Below are positions 1 to 5,993 of a stretch of 7,897 nt of DNA, piece after piece. Numbering within the stretch: position 1 is the stretch's first letter; each line of letters starts with the position of its first letter. The notes beneath the pieces are model-generated. The model was not told where the DNA came from. It saw only the letters and a program-made list of their open reading frames with translations, and did not search any database. Source of the stretch: Actinomycetes bacterium (lineage in GTDB: Bacteria > Actinomycetota > Acidimicrobiia > Acidimicrobiales > Acidimicrobiaceae); NCBI GenBank assembly GCA_021790855.1, contig JAJYFP010000028.1:1-7897 (forward strand). The letters are read 5' to 3'. The position numbers and the translations under genes are program-made.

Positions 1-97
1 CCGCACGACCATAACTACCAACCGCTACTAAGCAGAAGTTAGTACCAAGGTGTGTCAAATTAACTATCCAGCGATCGACCTCAGATGTAAACACTGA

Positions 98-122
98 AGA
101 AAAAGAGACCTCCTCTTTTTCT
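98..122 (-). terminator. Terminator-like hairpin downstream of the PII gene
   Basis: A perfect 10-bp inverted repeat (AGAAAAAGAG at 98-107, CTCTTTTTCT at 113-122) encloses a 5-nt loop. It lies about 40 nt beyond the PII stop codon. Read on the minus strand, the descending arm is CTCTTTTTCT, so the U-rich stretch sits inside the stem rather than after it. The symmetry would let it work in both directions. The stem is A/T rich and therefore weak compared with a textbook intrinsic terminator, so the role is inferred from shape and position. Confidence 0.5.
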
Positions 123-162
123 ATCAGCTCGTCTCTCAGTTTTGAAAGGTAGGAAGTAGTCG

Positions 163-513
<351 letters not shown>

Positions 514-568
514 TTAGGTTCTTGTCCCACCACTTAGAATCTAATCTCTAAGACGTTAGATAAAAAGT

Positions 569-606
569 ATTTCACAGTAGCTTCGACTCTGTTACAACTA
601 AGTTAA
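569..606 (-). promoter_or_regulatory. Possible GlnR-like box upstream of the PII gene
   Basis: On the minus strand, four pentamers follow each other with exact 6-nt spacers: TTAAC (606-602), GTAAC (595-591), GAAGC (584-580) and GAAAT (573-569). The actinobacterial GlnR box is described as alternating GTnAC and GAAAC half-sites with 6-nt spacers. The GTAAC-n6-GAAGC pair fits well; the outer two fit poorly. The last pentamer is about 68 nt upstream of the PII GTG, a sensible activator position. Whether this organism has GlnR cannot be seen from the window. Confidence 0.3.
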
Positions 607-621
607 CACACAGACACTTAG

Positions 622-714
622 ATGAACGACACGCGCTCACTGATTCGTCATCCACCCGAAGTTGATCGGACCTCTTACGACGCTGAGACTCTCGAAGAGA
701 TCAAACGCTCCTAG
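622..714 (+). CDS. Possible 30-residue small ORF divergent from the PII gene
   Basis: An ATG at 622-624 opens 30 codons ending with TAG at 712-714. The peptide starts MNDTRSLIRHPPEV and ends ETLEEIKRS. It is charged, polar and soluble-looking, with no hydrophobic segment. An in-frame TAG directly precedes the ATG, so it cannot start earlier, and I see no Shine-Dalgarno sequence, so it would need leaderless or weak initiation. It lies in the 240-nt gap between the PII and P450 genes and points away from PII. I do not recognise it. It may be a real small protein, a gene remnant or chance. The rest of 502-741 holds no other ORF I can support. Confidence 0.25.
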   Translation: MNDTRSLIRHPPEVDRTSYDAETLEEIKRS

Positions 715-741
715 TCTTCGACCAACAACTAAGTCAAGAAG

Positions 742-1944
742 TTAGACAGATATGATCATACGTTCAAACCCACGAAGTGTCAAAGACTCCTTTCGATGGT
801 AGTCCTCAATGGATATAGGCATCCTAAGATCTCTAATCAACTCTAAATACACGCCAAGCTCCATCTTGGCAAGATAGGAGCCCAAGCAAAAGTGTGCACC
901 ACTCCCAAAACTCATCGCGGCCGGTCCAGTCCGTGACAACACTAAATCATCAGGATCCTGGTACACAGAGTCGTCTCTATTCGCTGACCCCAAAAGAGTT
1001 GCCACAAAGAAGCCTTGTGGCAACGTCACTCCGAGTAGGTCGATCTCTCTTTCCAATACTCGGCCGTCGAGCTGAACGGGAGAGTCAAAACGTACCAACT
1101 CATCAACCGCCTCTTTTATTGTTACATCTCCACTTAGAAGTCTCTCATACTCTCTCGGCGTGCCACAAAGAGCCGCTGTAGCATTCCCGATCAAGTTACC
1201 CGTAGTCTCGAATCCAGCAGCGAACAGCAACATCGCCATCGAACAAGACTCCTTATTAGAGAGAGGAGCATCTAAAGAAGCCGAGTTTGAAACTAGCTCA
1301 GACAAGAGATCGTCCCTAGGAGAACTAATCTTCTCCGCTATTAGCTCCTCAAAGTATGCAATAAGCCTATCGGATGATGCCTCGGCCTCTCTCAAAACCG
1401 ATTCGTCTTGATTGAAGTTAAAGTCGAGAGTTTTCGCAATTTTCGAGACGTCCGGTTGTAGCGTAAAACGATCTTCTGGAGGCACACCAAGTATGTCTCC
1501 AATAACCCAGACTGGAAGTGGCAAAGCAAATGAACTTATAAGATCGGATTTATTGGCATCACGCAACTCTTCAAAGAGTTTGAGCGCAATATCTCTTAAC
1601 TTGCCCCGCAAAGTCTCCAACTTGGTTGGAAGGAAAAACTGAGATACTGATCTACGAAGTCGAGTATGGTTCGGCGGATCTTGAAACAGCATTGAAGGAG
1701 GAAGATCTTGTCGGCGAAGAGACGAGACGGTAGACCGGCGAGCATCTTCGCGCTCTGGACTTTTGCGAAACTCCGGACGTCTTAGAACTTGCGTAGCACT
1801 TTCATAGTCTGTCGCTACACCGAAGTTATCGTTAGCCCTAACCACCGATCCCAAGTTGCGAAACTCCCGATAGATCGGGTATGGATCCTCCCGCACCTCC
1901 TTGTCGGTCGCTAAAGCCAGCAAAAGTGCATTGACGTCTTTCAT
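742..1944 (-). CDS. Cytochrome P450 (bacterial class I type)
   Basis: This is a soluble haem-thiolate monooxygenase that would insert one oxygen atom into an organic substrate using electrons from a ferredoxin and its reductase. All signature motifs are present in 400 residues, the usual bacterial length: the C-helix DPPNHTRLRR (89-98), the I-helix oxygen-activating AGFETT (243-248), the K-helix E282-L-V-R285, and the haem loop FGSGAHFCLG (346-355) with the axial ligand Cys353. There is no membrane segment. No ferredoxin or reductase gene is nearby, so redox partners must be encoded elsewhere. The ATG at 1942-1944 has no clear Shine-Dalgarno sequence, so translation may be leaderless. The gene is divergent from a 64-residue ORF across 73 nt rich in inverted repeats, which suggests regulated expression. 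The substrate and CYP family cannot be assigned by eye. Confidence 0.95.
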   Translation of the reverse strand: MKDVNALLLALATDKEVREDPYPIYREFRNLGSVVRANDNFGVATDYESATQVLRRPEFRKSPEREDARRSTVSSLRRQDLPPSMLFQDPPNHTRLRRSVSQFFLPTKLETLRGKLRDIALKLFEELRDANKSDLISSFALPLPVWVIGDILGVPPEDRFTLQPDVSKIAKTLDFNFNQDESVLREAEASSDRLIAYFEELIAEKISSPRDDLLSELVSNSASLDAPLSNKESCSMAMLLFAAGFETTGNLIGNATAALCGTPREYERLLSGDVTIKEAVDELVRFDSPVQLDGRVLEREIDLLGVTLPQGFFVATLLGSANRDDSVYQDPDDLVLSRTGPAAMSFGSGAHFCLGSYLAKMELGVYLELIRDLRMPISIEDYHRKESLTLRGFERMIISV

Positions 1945-1951
1945 ATCTACA

Positions 1952-1990
1952 AACTATCACTTAGCTAGGAGCTATCGCGAGTCGATAGTT
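1952..1990. promoter_or_regulatory. Nested inverted repeats in the divergent control region
   Basis: Three dyads crowd into 39 nt between the P450 start (1944) and the small CDS start (2018): AACTATC (1952-1958) with GATAGTT (1984-1990); TAGCT (1962-1966) with AGCTA (1970-1974) around AGG; and CTATCG (1972-1977) with CGATAG (1983-1988) around a 5-nt loop. The two CTATC arms compete for one GATAG arm. This layout suits operator sites for a dimeric repressor that governs both divergent genes, but binding is an inference. No regulator gene is adjacent. Confidence 0.45.
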
Positions 1991-2017
1991 AAACGTTGCT
2001 TAGGGAAAGGCATAGGC

Positions 2018-2212
2018 ATGAAACTTACTCGTTCCACGATCAGTGTTCCATATAATAGCCCCATAACTCTTTGTGCCAAAGGTCGTAGATTTGAAGGTGC
2101 ACAACTGGTATCCATCTCTTGCGGGGTTGTCCATAAGCTTTGGATTAGATACCAAGACGAAGACTACTTCTTCGAAGAGTCAGAGATTGAAGATCTCCAC
2201 ATCGATCCCTAG
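2018..2212 (+). CDS. Small protein of unknown function (64 residues)
   Basis: I do not recognise this protein. The start at 2018 is chosen because AAAGG (2006-2010, within AGGGAAAGG) sits 7 nt before the ATG. A longer in-frame reading from 1901 would overlap the P450 start and lacks such a site. The sequence alternates short hydrophobic and polar stretches (PITLCAKGRRFEGAQLVSIS, then HKLWIRYQDEDYFF), and ends in the acidic tail EESEIEDLHIDP. This is a pattern expected of a small beta-barrel or SH3-like fold, but that is only an impression. Two cysteines (C19, C35) are present. There is no signal peptide or membrane segment. It diverges from the P450 across a dyad-rich spacer and converges on the FAH gene with 14 nt between stop codons. 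Confidence 0.6.
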   Translation: MKLTRSTISVPYNSPITLCAKGRRFEGAQLVSISCGVVHKLWIRYQDEDYFFEESEIEDLHIDP

Positions 2213-2226
2213 CACGAGTAACAAAA

Positions 2227-3060
2227 CTACTTTTCAGAGACAAACCTATTTACCAGTTCACCTATACCTTCGATGTAGGACGTTACCACCTGGTCATTAC
2301 TCAAAAACACAGGAGGAGTTCGACCAGCACCAACTCCGGAGGGAGTTCCTGTTAAGATCAAATCACCAGGCTCCAACGTAACGATCTGAGAGATATACGA
2401 TATCGACTCAGCGACCGTTGTAATCATATGAGACGTCCTTGAACTCTGCATCTCTACACCATCTACCGAGCACGAGATCTTGAGATCCAAAGCGTAGTCG
2501 ACTTCGTCCGGCGTTACCATCTCAGGTCCAATTGGAGTAGTCCTCTCAAAGATCTTTCCTTGGAGAAACTGACTGGTTCTCCTTTGAAAGTCTCGCATCG
2601 ACACGTCGTTAGCGACGACAAAACCTGCTATGTGATCACGGCCTTTCGTAGCCATAACGTTGCGTGCTCTCTTGCCGATTACTACGCCTAGCTCCACCTC
2701 CCAGTCAACTGCGTTGGAAGACGAAGGTATCTCAATATTGTCAAAAGGTCCTGTAAGGGTCGCTGGAAACTTCGCAAATAACGTCGGATACTGCTCCCCC
2801 CCATGTCCCATCTCCAAAATATGATCGGCGTAGTTGAGACCCAGACAGATGATCTTGGAAGGTGTCAAGACAGTGGGGGCAAGTACCGCCTCTTCGCAAG
2901 GAACCGTATCATCAACCTCAAGATCAGCCACTCTTGTGAGATCACCATCCACCTCTCTCAAAAGTGCTGCGACATCCCTAAATGGGGTCAGACGATAGTG
3001 GGTTCCAAAATCTAGCGCGGCGGCAGTTCGTCCGGGAACGCTAAGTGTGGCGAGACGCAT
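2227..3060 (-). CDS. Fumarylacetoacetate hydrolase (FAH) superfamily protein
   Basis: This family cleaves, decarboxylates or isomerises beta-diketo and oxo-diacid compounds (acylpyruvate hydrolase, HpcE-type isomerase/decarboxylase, 2-keto-4-pentenoate hydratase-like). Of the 277 residues, about 65-275 form the FAH catalytic domain. Visible are NYADHILE (76-83) with the H80/E83 pair matching the catalytic dyad of FAHD1-type enzymes, the metal ligands E121 and E123 (DWEVELGVVIG) and D152 (ANDVSMRD), K169 in GKIFERTTPIGPE (168-180), and the closing GDLILTGTPSGVG (232-244). The ATG is preceded by AAGGAG (3066-3071) with a 5-nt spacer. A palindrome at 3093-3105 may regulate it. Its neighbours do not form a recognisable aromatic-degradation operon, so the substrate is unknown; the P450 on the same strand is separated by the small + strand gene. 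Confidence 0.93.
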   Translation of the reverse strand: MRLATLSVPGRTAAALDFGTHYRLTPFRDVAALLREVDGDLTRVADLEVDDTVPCEEAVLAPTVLTPSKIICLGLNYADHILEMGHGGEQYPTLFAKFPATLTGPFDNIEIPSSSNAVDWEVELGVVIGKRARNVMATKGRDHIAGFVVANDVSMRDFQRRTSQFLQGKIFERTTPIGPEMVTPDEVDYALDLKISCSVDGVEMQSSRTSHMITTVAESISYISQIVTLEPGDLILTGTPSGVGAGRTPPVFLSNDQVVTSYIEGIGELVNRFVSEK

Positions 3061-3092
3061 GACTACTCCTTGTTTATCTTTGAATTGTCAAC

Positions 3093-3105
3093 TTGTAGAG
3101 TACAA
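3093..3105. promoter_or_regulatory. Palindrome upstream of the FAH gene (candidate operator)
   Basis: TTGTAGAGTACAA is a perfect 5-3-5 inverted repeat (TTGTA, GAG, TACAA) located 33 nt upstream of the FAH start codon. The arms resemble operators of FCD-type GntR regulators, which often read TTGT...ACAA and commonly control catabolic enzymes. No regulator gene is present in the window, so the assignment is tentative. The rest of the 112-nt gap (3061-3172) shows nothing else I can support. Confidence 0.35.
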
Positions 3106-3172
3106 CCTTCGCGACGAAAACAACTCAAAGCTTCACATATGAGTCGCTAATAAGACGCTAACTCTTACATCT

Positions 3173-3529
3173 CTAAGAAGGGAACTCTTCTTTGAGCTGG
3201 GACATCTCAATTGTGTAAGCTTGTCTATGATCTTCGCCACAGTGTCCATGTCCTTGAGTATGAAGATGAGCCTTAATGATCCGAGAACACTCCGCATTTA
3301 GGTAGATGACGAGTTCCGATCTGTCTTGGTCCACTGTGAAGTGAGAGTACTCACTCCACAGGTTACGGGGAAGGTTCCTTGGATTGAATGACTTCACGTC
3401 TCTGGGAACTCTAAGATAGAGTCTACGAGGCTCATCGATAACCCATTCACTGTTACAGGAGACGAGGCGGATGTACGAATCAGCATCTAACTCAGACTTA
3501 ACGTTCTCAGACACCGTTGTCTCCTCCAT
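3173..3529 (-). CDS. Hypothetical protein with a C-terminal His/Cys cluster
   Basis: I do not recognise this protein. Read from the ATG at 3527-3529 it has 118 residues; an in-frame TTG at 3581-3583 would add 18 more. Neither start has a convincing ribosome binding site, and an in-frame TGA lies just above the TTG, so the gene cannot reach further upstream. The middle part (RRLYLRVPRDVKSFNPRNLP, then LVIYLNAE) looks like alternating strands of a compact soluble domain. Near the C-terminus the segment HLHTQGHGHCGEDH holds five histidines, a cysteine and two acidic residues within 14 positions, consistent with metal binding, though this is unproven. No signal peptide or membrane helix is visible. 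The gene follows the five-copy 20-bp repeat array, which sits where its promoter should be. Confidence 0.6.
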   Translation of the reverse strand: MEETTVSENVKSELDADSYIRLVSCNSEWVIDEPRRLYLRVPRDVKSFNPRNLPRNLWSEYSHFTVDQDRSELVIYLNAECSRIIKAHLHTQGHGHCGEDHRQAYTIEMSQLKEEFPS

Positions 3530-3590
3530 AGTAAAGCAGCCTACCGTCTTGAGGCCGGTATCTCTAACGTACCTATGACACAATTCATAT

Positions 3591-3690
3591 CATCTTCATA
3601 ATTAGAGATACATCTTCATAATTAGAGATACATCTTCATAATTAGAGATACATCTTCATAATTAGAGATACATCTTCATAATTAGAGATA
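3591..3690. repeat. 20-bp perfect tandem repeat, five copies
   Basis: The unit CATCTTCATAATTAGAGATA is repeated five times without a mismatch, and a further CAT follows at 3691-3693. Each unit carries the palindromic hexamer TAATTA and, on the plus strand, CATAAT; 20 bp is close to two helical turns, so every copy presents the same face of DNA. The array lies between the stop codon of rsfS and the start of the His/Cys-cluster gene. As 20 is not a multiple of 3 and no reading frame crosses it, it is not a protein repeat. Perfect identity suggests recent expansion by replication slippage. Confidence 0.98.
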
Positions 3691-3732
3691 CATAGTTACT
3701 TCACATCACTATTTCAGGAGTAAAGTTGCACC

Positions 3733-4221
3733 TTATGAACCGTGTCGTACACCTATCAGCATCTTTGAACTAAACTCCCTGCGCTGCGCATCAGACCAAA
3801 GTCGTTCCAGAGCGTAAAATGAGCGAGTCGTCTCGTCGAAGACGTTTATAAGGATCGACCCGTAGTCCAAAAGAACCCAATTACCTTCCTTGAGACCCTC
3901 ACTCAGAGTCGGTCTCTTACCGCATATCCCTCTTACTTGTTCAAAGATCGCCTCTGCGACTGCTCTAACGTGGCGTTCATTACTACCTGTACACACAACT
4001 AAGTAGTCAACTAAAGAGTGCTTGCCACGAAGGTCGAGAACGAGAACATCACTTGCACCTTTCACAAGCGCGGTTGCTGACGATGTGTATATGACCTCTA
4101 TATCTTCCTCAATAACCCCTTCAAAGTCAGCTGGATTTTCTAAGGAGATCTCCAGTAGCGTATCTTCCACCGCTTTGCTTTCCCAAGCTTTACTGCCGGA
4201 ACCGTTGAATGAATCTATCAT
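3733..4221 (-). CDS. rsfS: Ribosome silencing factor RsfS (DUF143/Iojap family)
   Basis: RsfS binds ribosomal protein uL14 on the 50S subunit and blocks joining with 30S, lowering translation when nutrients are scarce. The conserved domain covers about residues 43-145: SDVLVLDLRG (57-66), VDYLVVCTGSNERHVRAVAE (71-90), SEG (107-109), NWVLLDYGSILINVF (114-128), FYALERLW (135-142). The usual HVF of the family reads NVF here. At 162 residues it is longer than the 105-residue E. coli protein, because of an acidic N-terminal extension of about 42 residues and a short tail. AGGAGG (4225-4230) lies only 3 nt before the ATG, tighter than usual, so a downstream start is conceivable. It follows nadD by 89 nt, the order typical of actinobacteria and many other bacteria. 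Confidence 0.95.
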   Translation of the reverse strand: MIDSFNGSGSKAWESKAVEDTLLEISLENPADFEGVIEEDIEVIYTSSATALVKGASDVLVLDLRGKHSLVDYLVVCTGSNERHVRAVAEAIFEQVRGICGKRPTLSEGLKEGNWVLLDYGSILINVFDETTRSFYALERLWSDAQRREFSSKMLIGVRHGS

Positions 4222-4310
4222 CTTCCTCCTACTACTACCTTAGCACTCCTCCTGGCTCAGCTGGACTGAACTCCCACAACGTCAGCAGTGTGTATTTTTT
4301 TAGTTCTGTC

Positions 4311-4892
4311 TCACTCCATAAATAGGCCGTGTTCCTGAATGAACTTGATTGCGAACTCCGGAAGTAAGAAACTCAGCGGTCGACCGTCTTTAACTCTTAG
4401 TCGAAGGTCCGTCGAGGATATAGCCAAAGAGGGAATTTCAACGCTTTGCCAGGTATCCCACCCCAAAATACTCTTTGGCATCTCAAAACCAGGCCGAGTA
4501 ACAACTATTAGACTGCACAACTTTGATAGTTCGTCACCTCTCTCCCAGGTGTGCATCTCCAACGCTGCATCGGCACCAACCACCAGAAAAAGACTATCGT
4601 CAGGGTACATCTCGCTGTAGTGGGTCAAGGTATCGTAGGTATACGATCTACCGCCTCGCCTAATTTCTACATCTGAAGCGAAGTAGCCTTCCATATTGGA
4701 TACGGCTTGACGCACTAGATCGAAACGGGTCTGAGCGGGGGTTAGATACCTTGCATTCTCTTTCTGCCACGGAATGTTGGCAACTACTAGGTGAACCTCG
4801 TCAAGACCTCCGCTAAACTTCGCATTGACCGCCGCAACTAGATGTCCGATATGTATTGGATCGAAGGTACCGCCAAAGATACCTATGTTCAT
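4311..4892 (-). CDS. nadD: Nicotinate-nucleotide adenylyltransferase NadD
   Basis: NadD joins nicotinate mononucleotide and ATP to give nicotinate adenine dinucleotide, the penultimate step of NAD synthesis in the cytoplasm. The 193 residues form one nucleotidyltransferase (Rossmann-like) domain. The N-terminal GGTFDPIHIGH (7-17) contains the two histidines (H14, H17) of the adenylyltransferase signature. Further family features are PWQKE (41-45), RSYTYDTL (82-89), GADAALEMHTW (107-117) and the C-terminal ISSTDLR (158-164), which binds the phosphates. Length and motifs are complete. The start codon lies 2 nt after the stop of the upstream LLM oxidoreductase gene, so the two are probably co-transcribed and translationally coupled; rsfS follows in the same direction. 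In many actinobacteria nadD is instead preceded by obgE/proB/proA, so the upstream partner here is unusual. Confidence 0.96.
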   Translation of the reverse strand: MNIGIFGGTFDPIHIGHLVAAVNAKFSGGLDEVHLVVANIPWQKENARYLTPAQTRFDLVRQAVSNMEGYFASDVEIRRGGRSYTYDTLTHYSEMYPDDSLFLVVGADAALEMHTWERGDELSKLCSLIVVTRPGFEMPKSILGWDTWQSVEIPSLAISSTDLRLRVKDGRPLSFLLPEFAIKFIQEHGLFME

Positions 4893-4894
4893 CT

Positions 4895-5851
4895 CTAATG
4901 TCCCCTCAGGGCCGCTACCACGGGCGCAAAGCTATCAACGTCGTCCTCGTGGATACTCCAGTAGCTGAAGCCGAATCTCTCACGTCGCATCTCCAGCTGT
5001 TCGACTATGCTCTCCACAGTACCAACGAGCACCGGAGGCATCCTATAAGCCTCCTTTACATCAACACCTAGCTGCGTTGCAACTTCTTTTACGACCTTGT
5101 GGTGATCGTCGCCTACATAGACGAACGCACTCCGACAGTGTAGCTCAGCCTTACGTCCAAACTCGTCTAACTTAGCCTGTACTAGCGTGGACTTTTGCTG
5201 GTAACTGGCCTCAGACATCTCGTCTAACGTCTCTTTAGCGTACTCTCCCAGCCTTAGAGACGGATTTATGCTCACAATATCCGCAAAACGAGCCGCAAGA
5301 GAAAGGACTCGGGGACCGCCTCCACCTACCAAAATCTTTGGTAGAAGATCGGGAGTTATCGATGGATAGAGCTGAAACTCCGATACTTCATAGTACGAAC
5401 CAGAAAAGCTAAAGCGGGACTGTAAGAGGCTCGTCGTTATGAGTTCAAGAGACTCCTCAAGACGATCTACCCTTACTTTAGGGGAGTCCATAGTAATACC
5501 CAGCTGACTGTAGTCACTTTCCTGCCAACCGGCACCTATACCAAGTTCAAAACGTCCTTTCGACAAAAGAGCTAACGTGGCAGCCTCTCGGGCTAGGAGT
5601 AAGGGGTTTCTTAGATCGTTCGAGACGACCATGGTACCGATCTTCAGACTAGTCTTTGCGGCTAGATAGCCAAGAGAAGACAGTGGTGCAAAGGAGTCAT
5701 CTATGTGGTCTGGAAGCGTCACCGTACCAAAGCCGAGTCGCTCCAGTTTAGAAACTACTCCTAACCAATCATCGACACAGTTGGCATGCTTCAGTTGAAC
5801 TCCAAAACGAAATGGATACATTGGCAAAATAGTAGATGATCTTGTGCACAT
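4895..5851 (-). CDS. LLM-class F420-dependent oxidoreductase (MSMEG_2516-like)
   Basis: This is a luciferase-like (beta/alpha)8 barrel enzyme. Actinobacterial relatives use the deazaflavin F420 for hydride transfer; FMN cannot be ruled out. Recognisable segments are FRFGVQL (14-20), TLPDHI (45-50), LKIGTMVVSNDLRNPLLLAREAATLALLSKGRFELGIGAGW as a block at 69-109, and LVGGGGPRVLSLAARFADIVS (174-194), the order seen in the family named after MSMEG_2516. The substrate is unknown. The 318-residue reading starts at ATG 5849-5851; ATG at 5819-5821 (MYPFRFGVQ) would remove ten residues that look non-homologous. Neither start has a clear ribosome binding site. The stop is 2 nt before nadD, so the two genes share a transcript. 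It diverges from the DAHP synthase gene. Confidence 0.9.
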   Translation of the reverse strand: MCTRSSTILPMYPFRFGVQLKHANCVDDWLGVVSKLERLGFGTVTLPDHIDDSFAPLSSLGYLAAKTSLKIGTMVVSNDLRNPLLLAREAATLALLSKGRFELGIGAGWQESDYSQLGITMDSPKVRVDRLEESLELITTSLLQSRFSFSGSYYEVSEFQLYPSITPDLLPKILVGGGGPRVLSLAARFADIVSINPSLRLGEYAKETLDEMSEASYQQKSTLVQAKLDEFGRKAELHCRSAFVYVGDDHHKVVKEVATQLGVDVKEAYRMPPVLVGTVESIVEQLEMRRERFGFSYWSIHEDDVDSFAPVVAALRGH

Positions 5852-5993
5852 TAGTACCGTTCAGATATCGATTGATACACGAGGTTAGTAACATAGAAGA
5901 GGTACAACGCTTGACCTTCTGGTGAGATTACAAGGGTCGGCAAGTAAACAGTAGGCTTAGGGAAACTTCAGATAAGAGATGAGAGAGAGCTAG

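Noticed and set aside
30..38. AAGCAGAAG, part of the Illumina P7 adapter, near the left end
   Set aside because: Only nine bases agree and the following bases differ at once, so this is compatible with chance, unlike the 27/30 match at the right end.
894..1642. Plus-strand ORFs of 76-95 codons opposite the P450 gene
   Set aside because: They are antisense shadows of a P450 with complete motifs, have low-complexity Ser/Leu-rich translations and no family resemblance.
2073..3015. Plus-strand ORFs at 2073-2381 and 2803-3015
   Set aside because: They lie out of frame over the 64-residue gene and antisense to the FAH gene, without ribosome binding sites or recognisable motifs.
3080..3092. TTGACA on the minus strand as a -35 box for the FAH gene
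   Set aside because: With a normal 17-nt spacer the -10 box would fall on the ribosome binding site, and no -10-like hexamer is there.
3591..3690. CRISPR array
   Set aside because: The units abut directly with no variable spacers between them, and there are no cas genes. It is a simple tandem repeat.
5911..5916. TTGACC as a -35 box for the DAHP synthase gene
   Set aside because: No acceptable -10 hexamer lies 16-18 nt downstream (the position reads GGGTCG).
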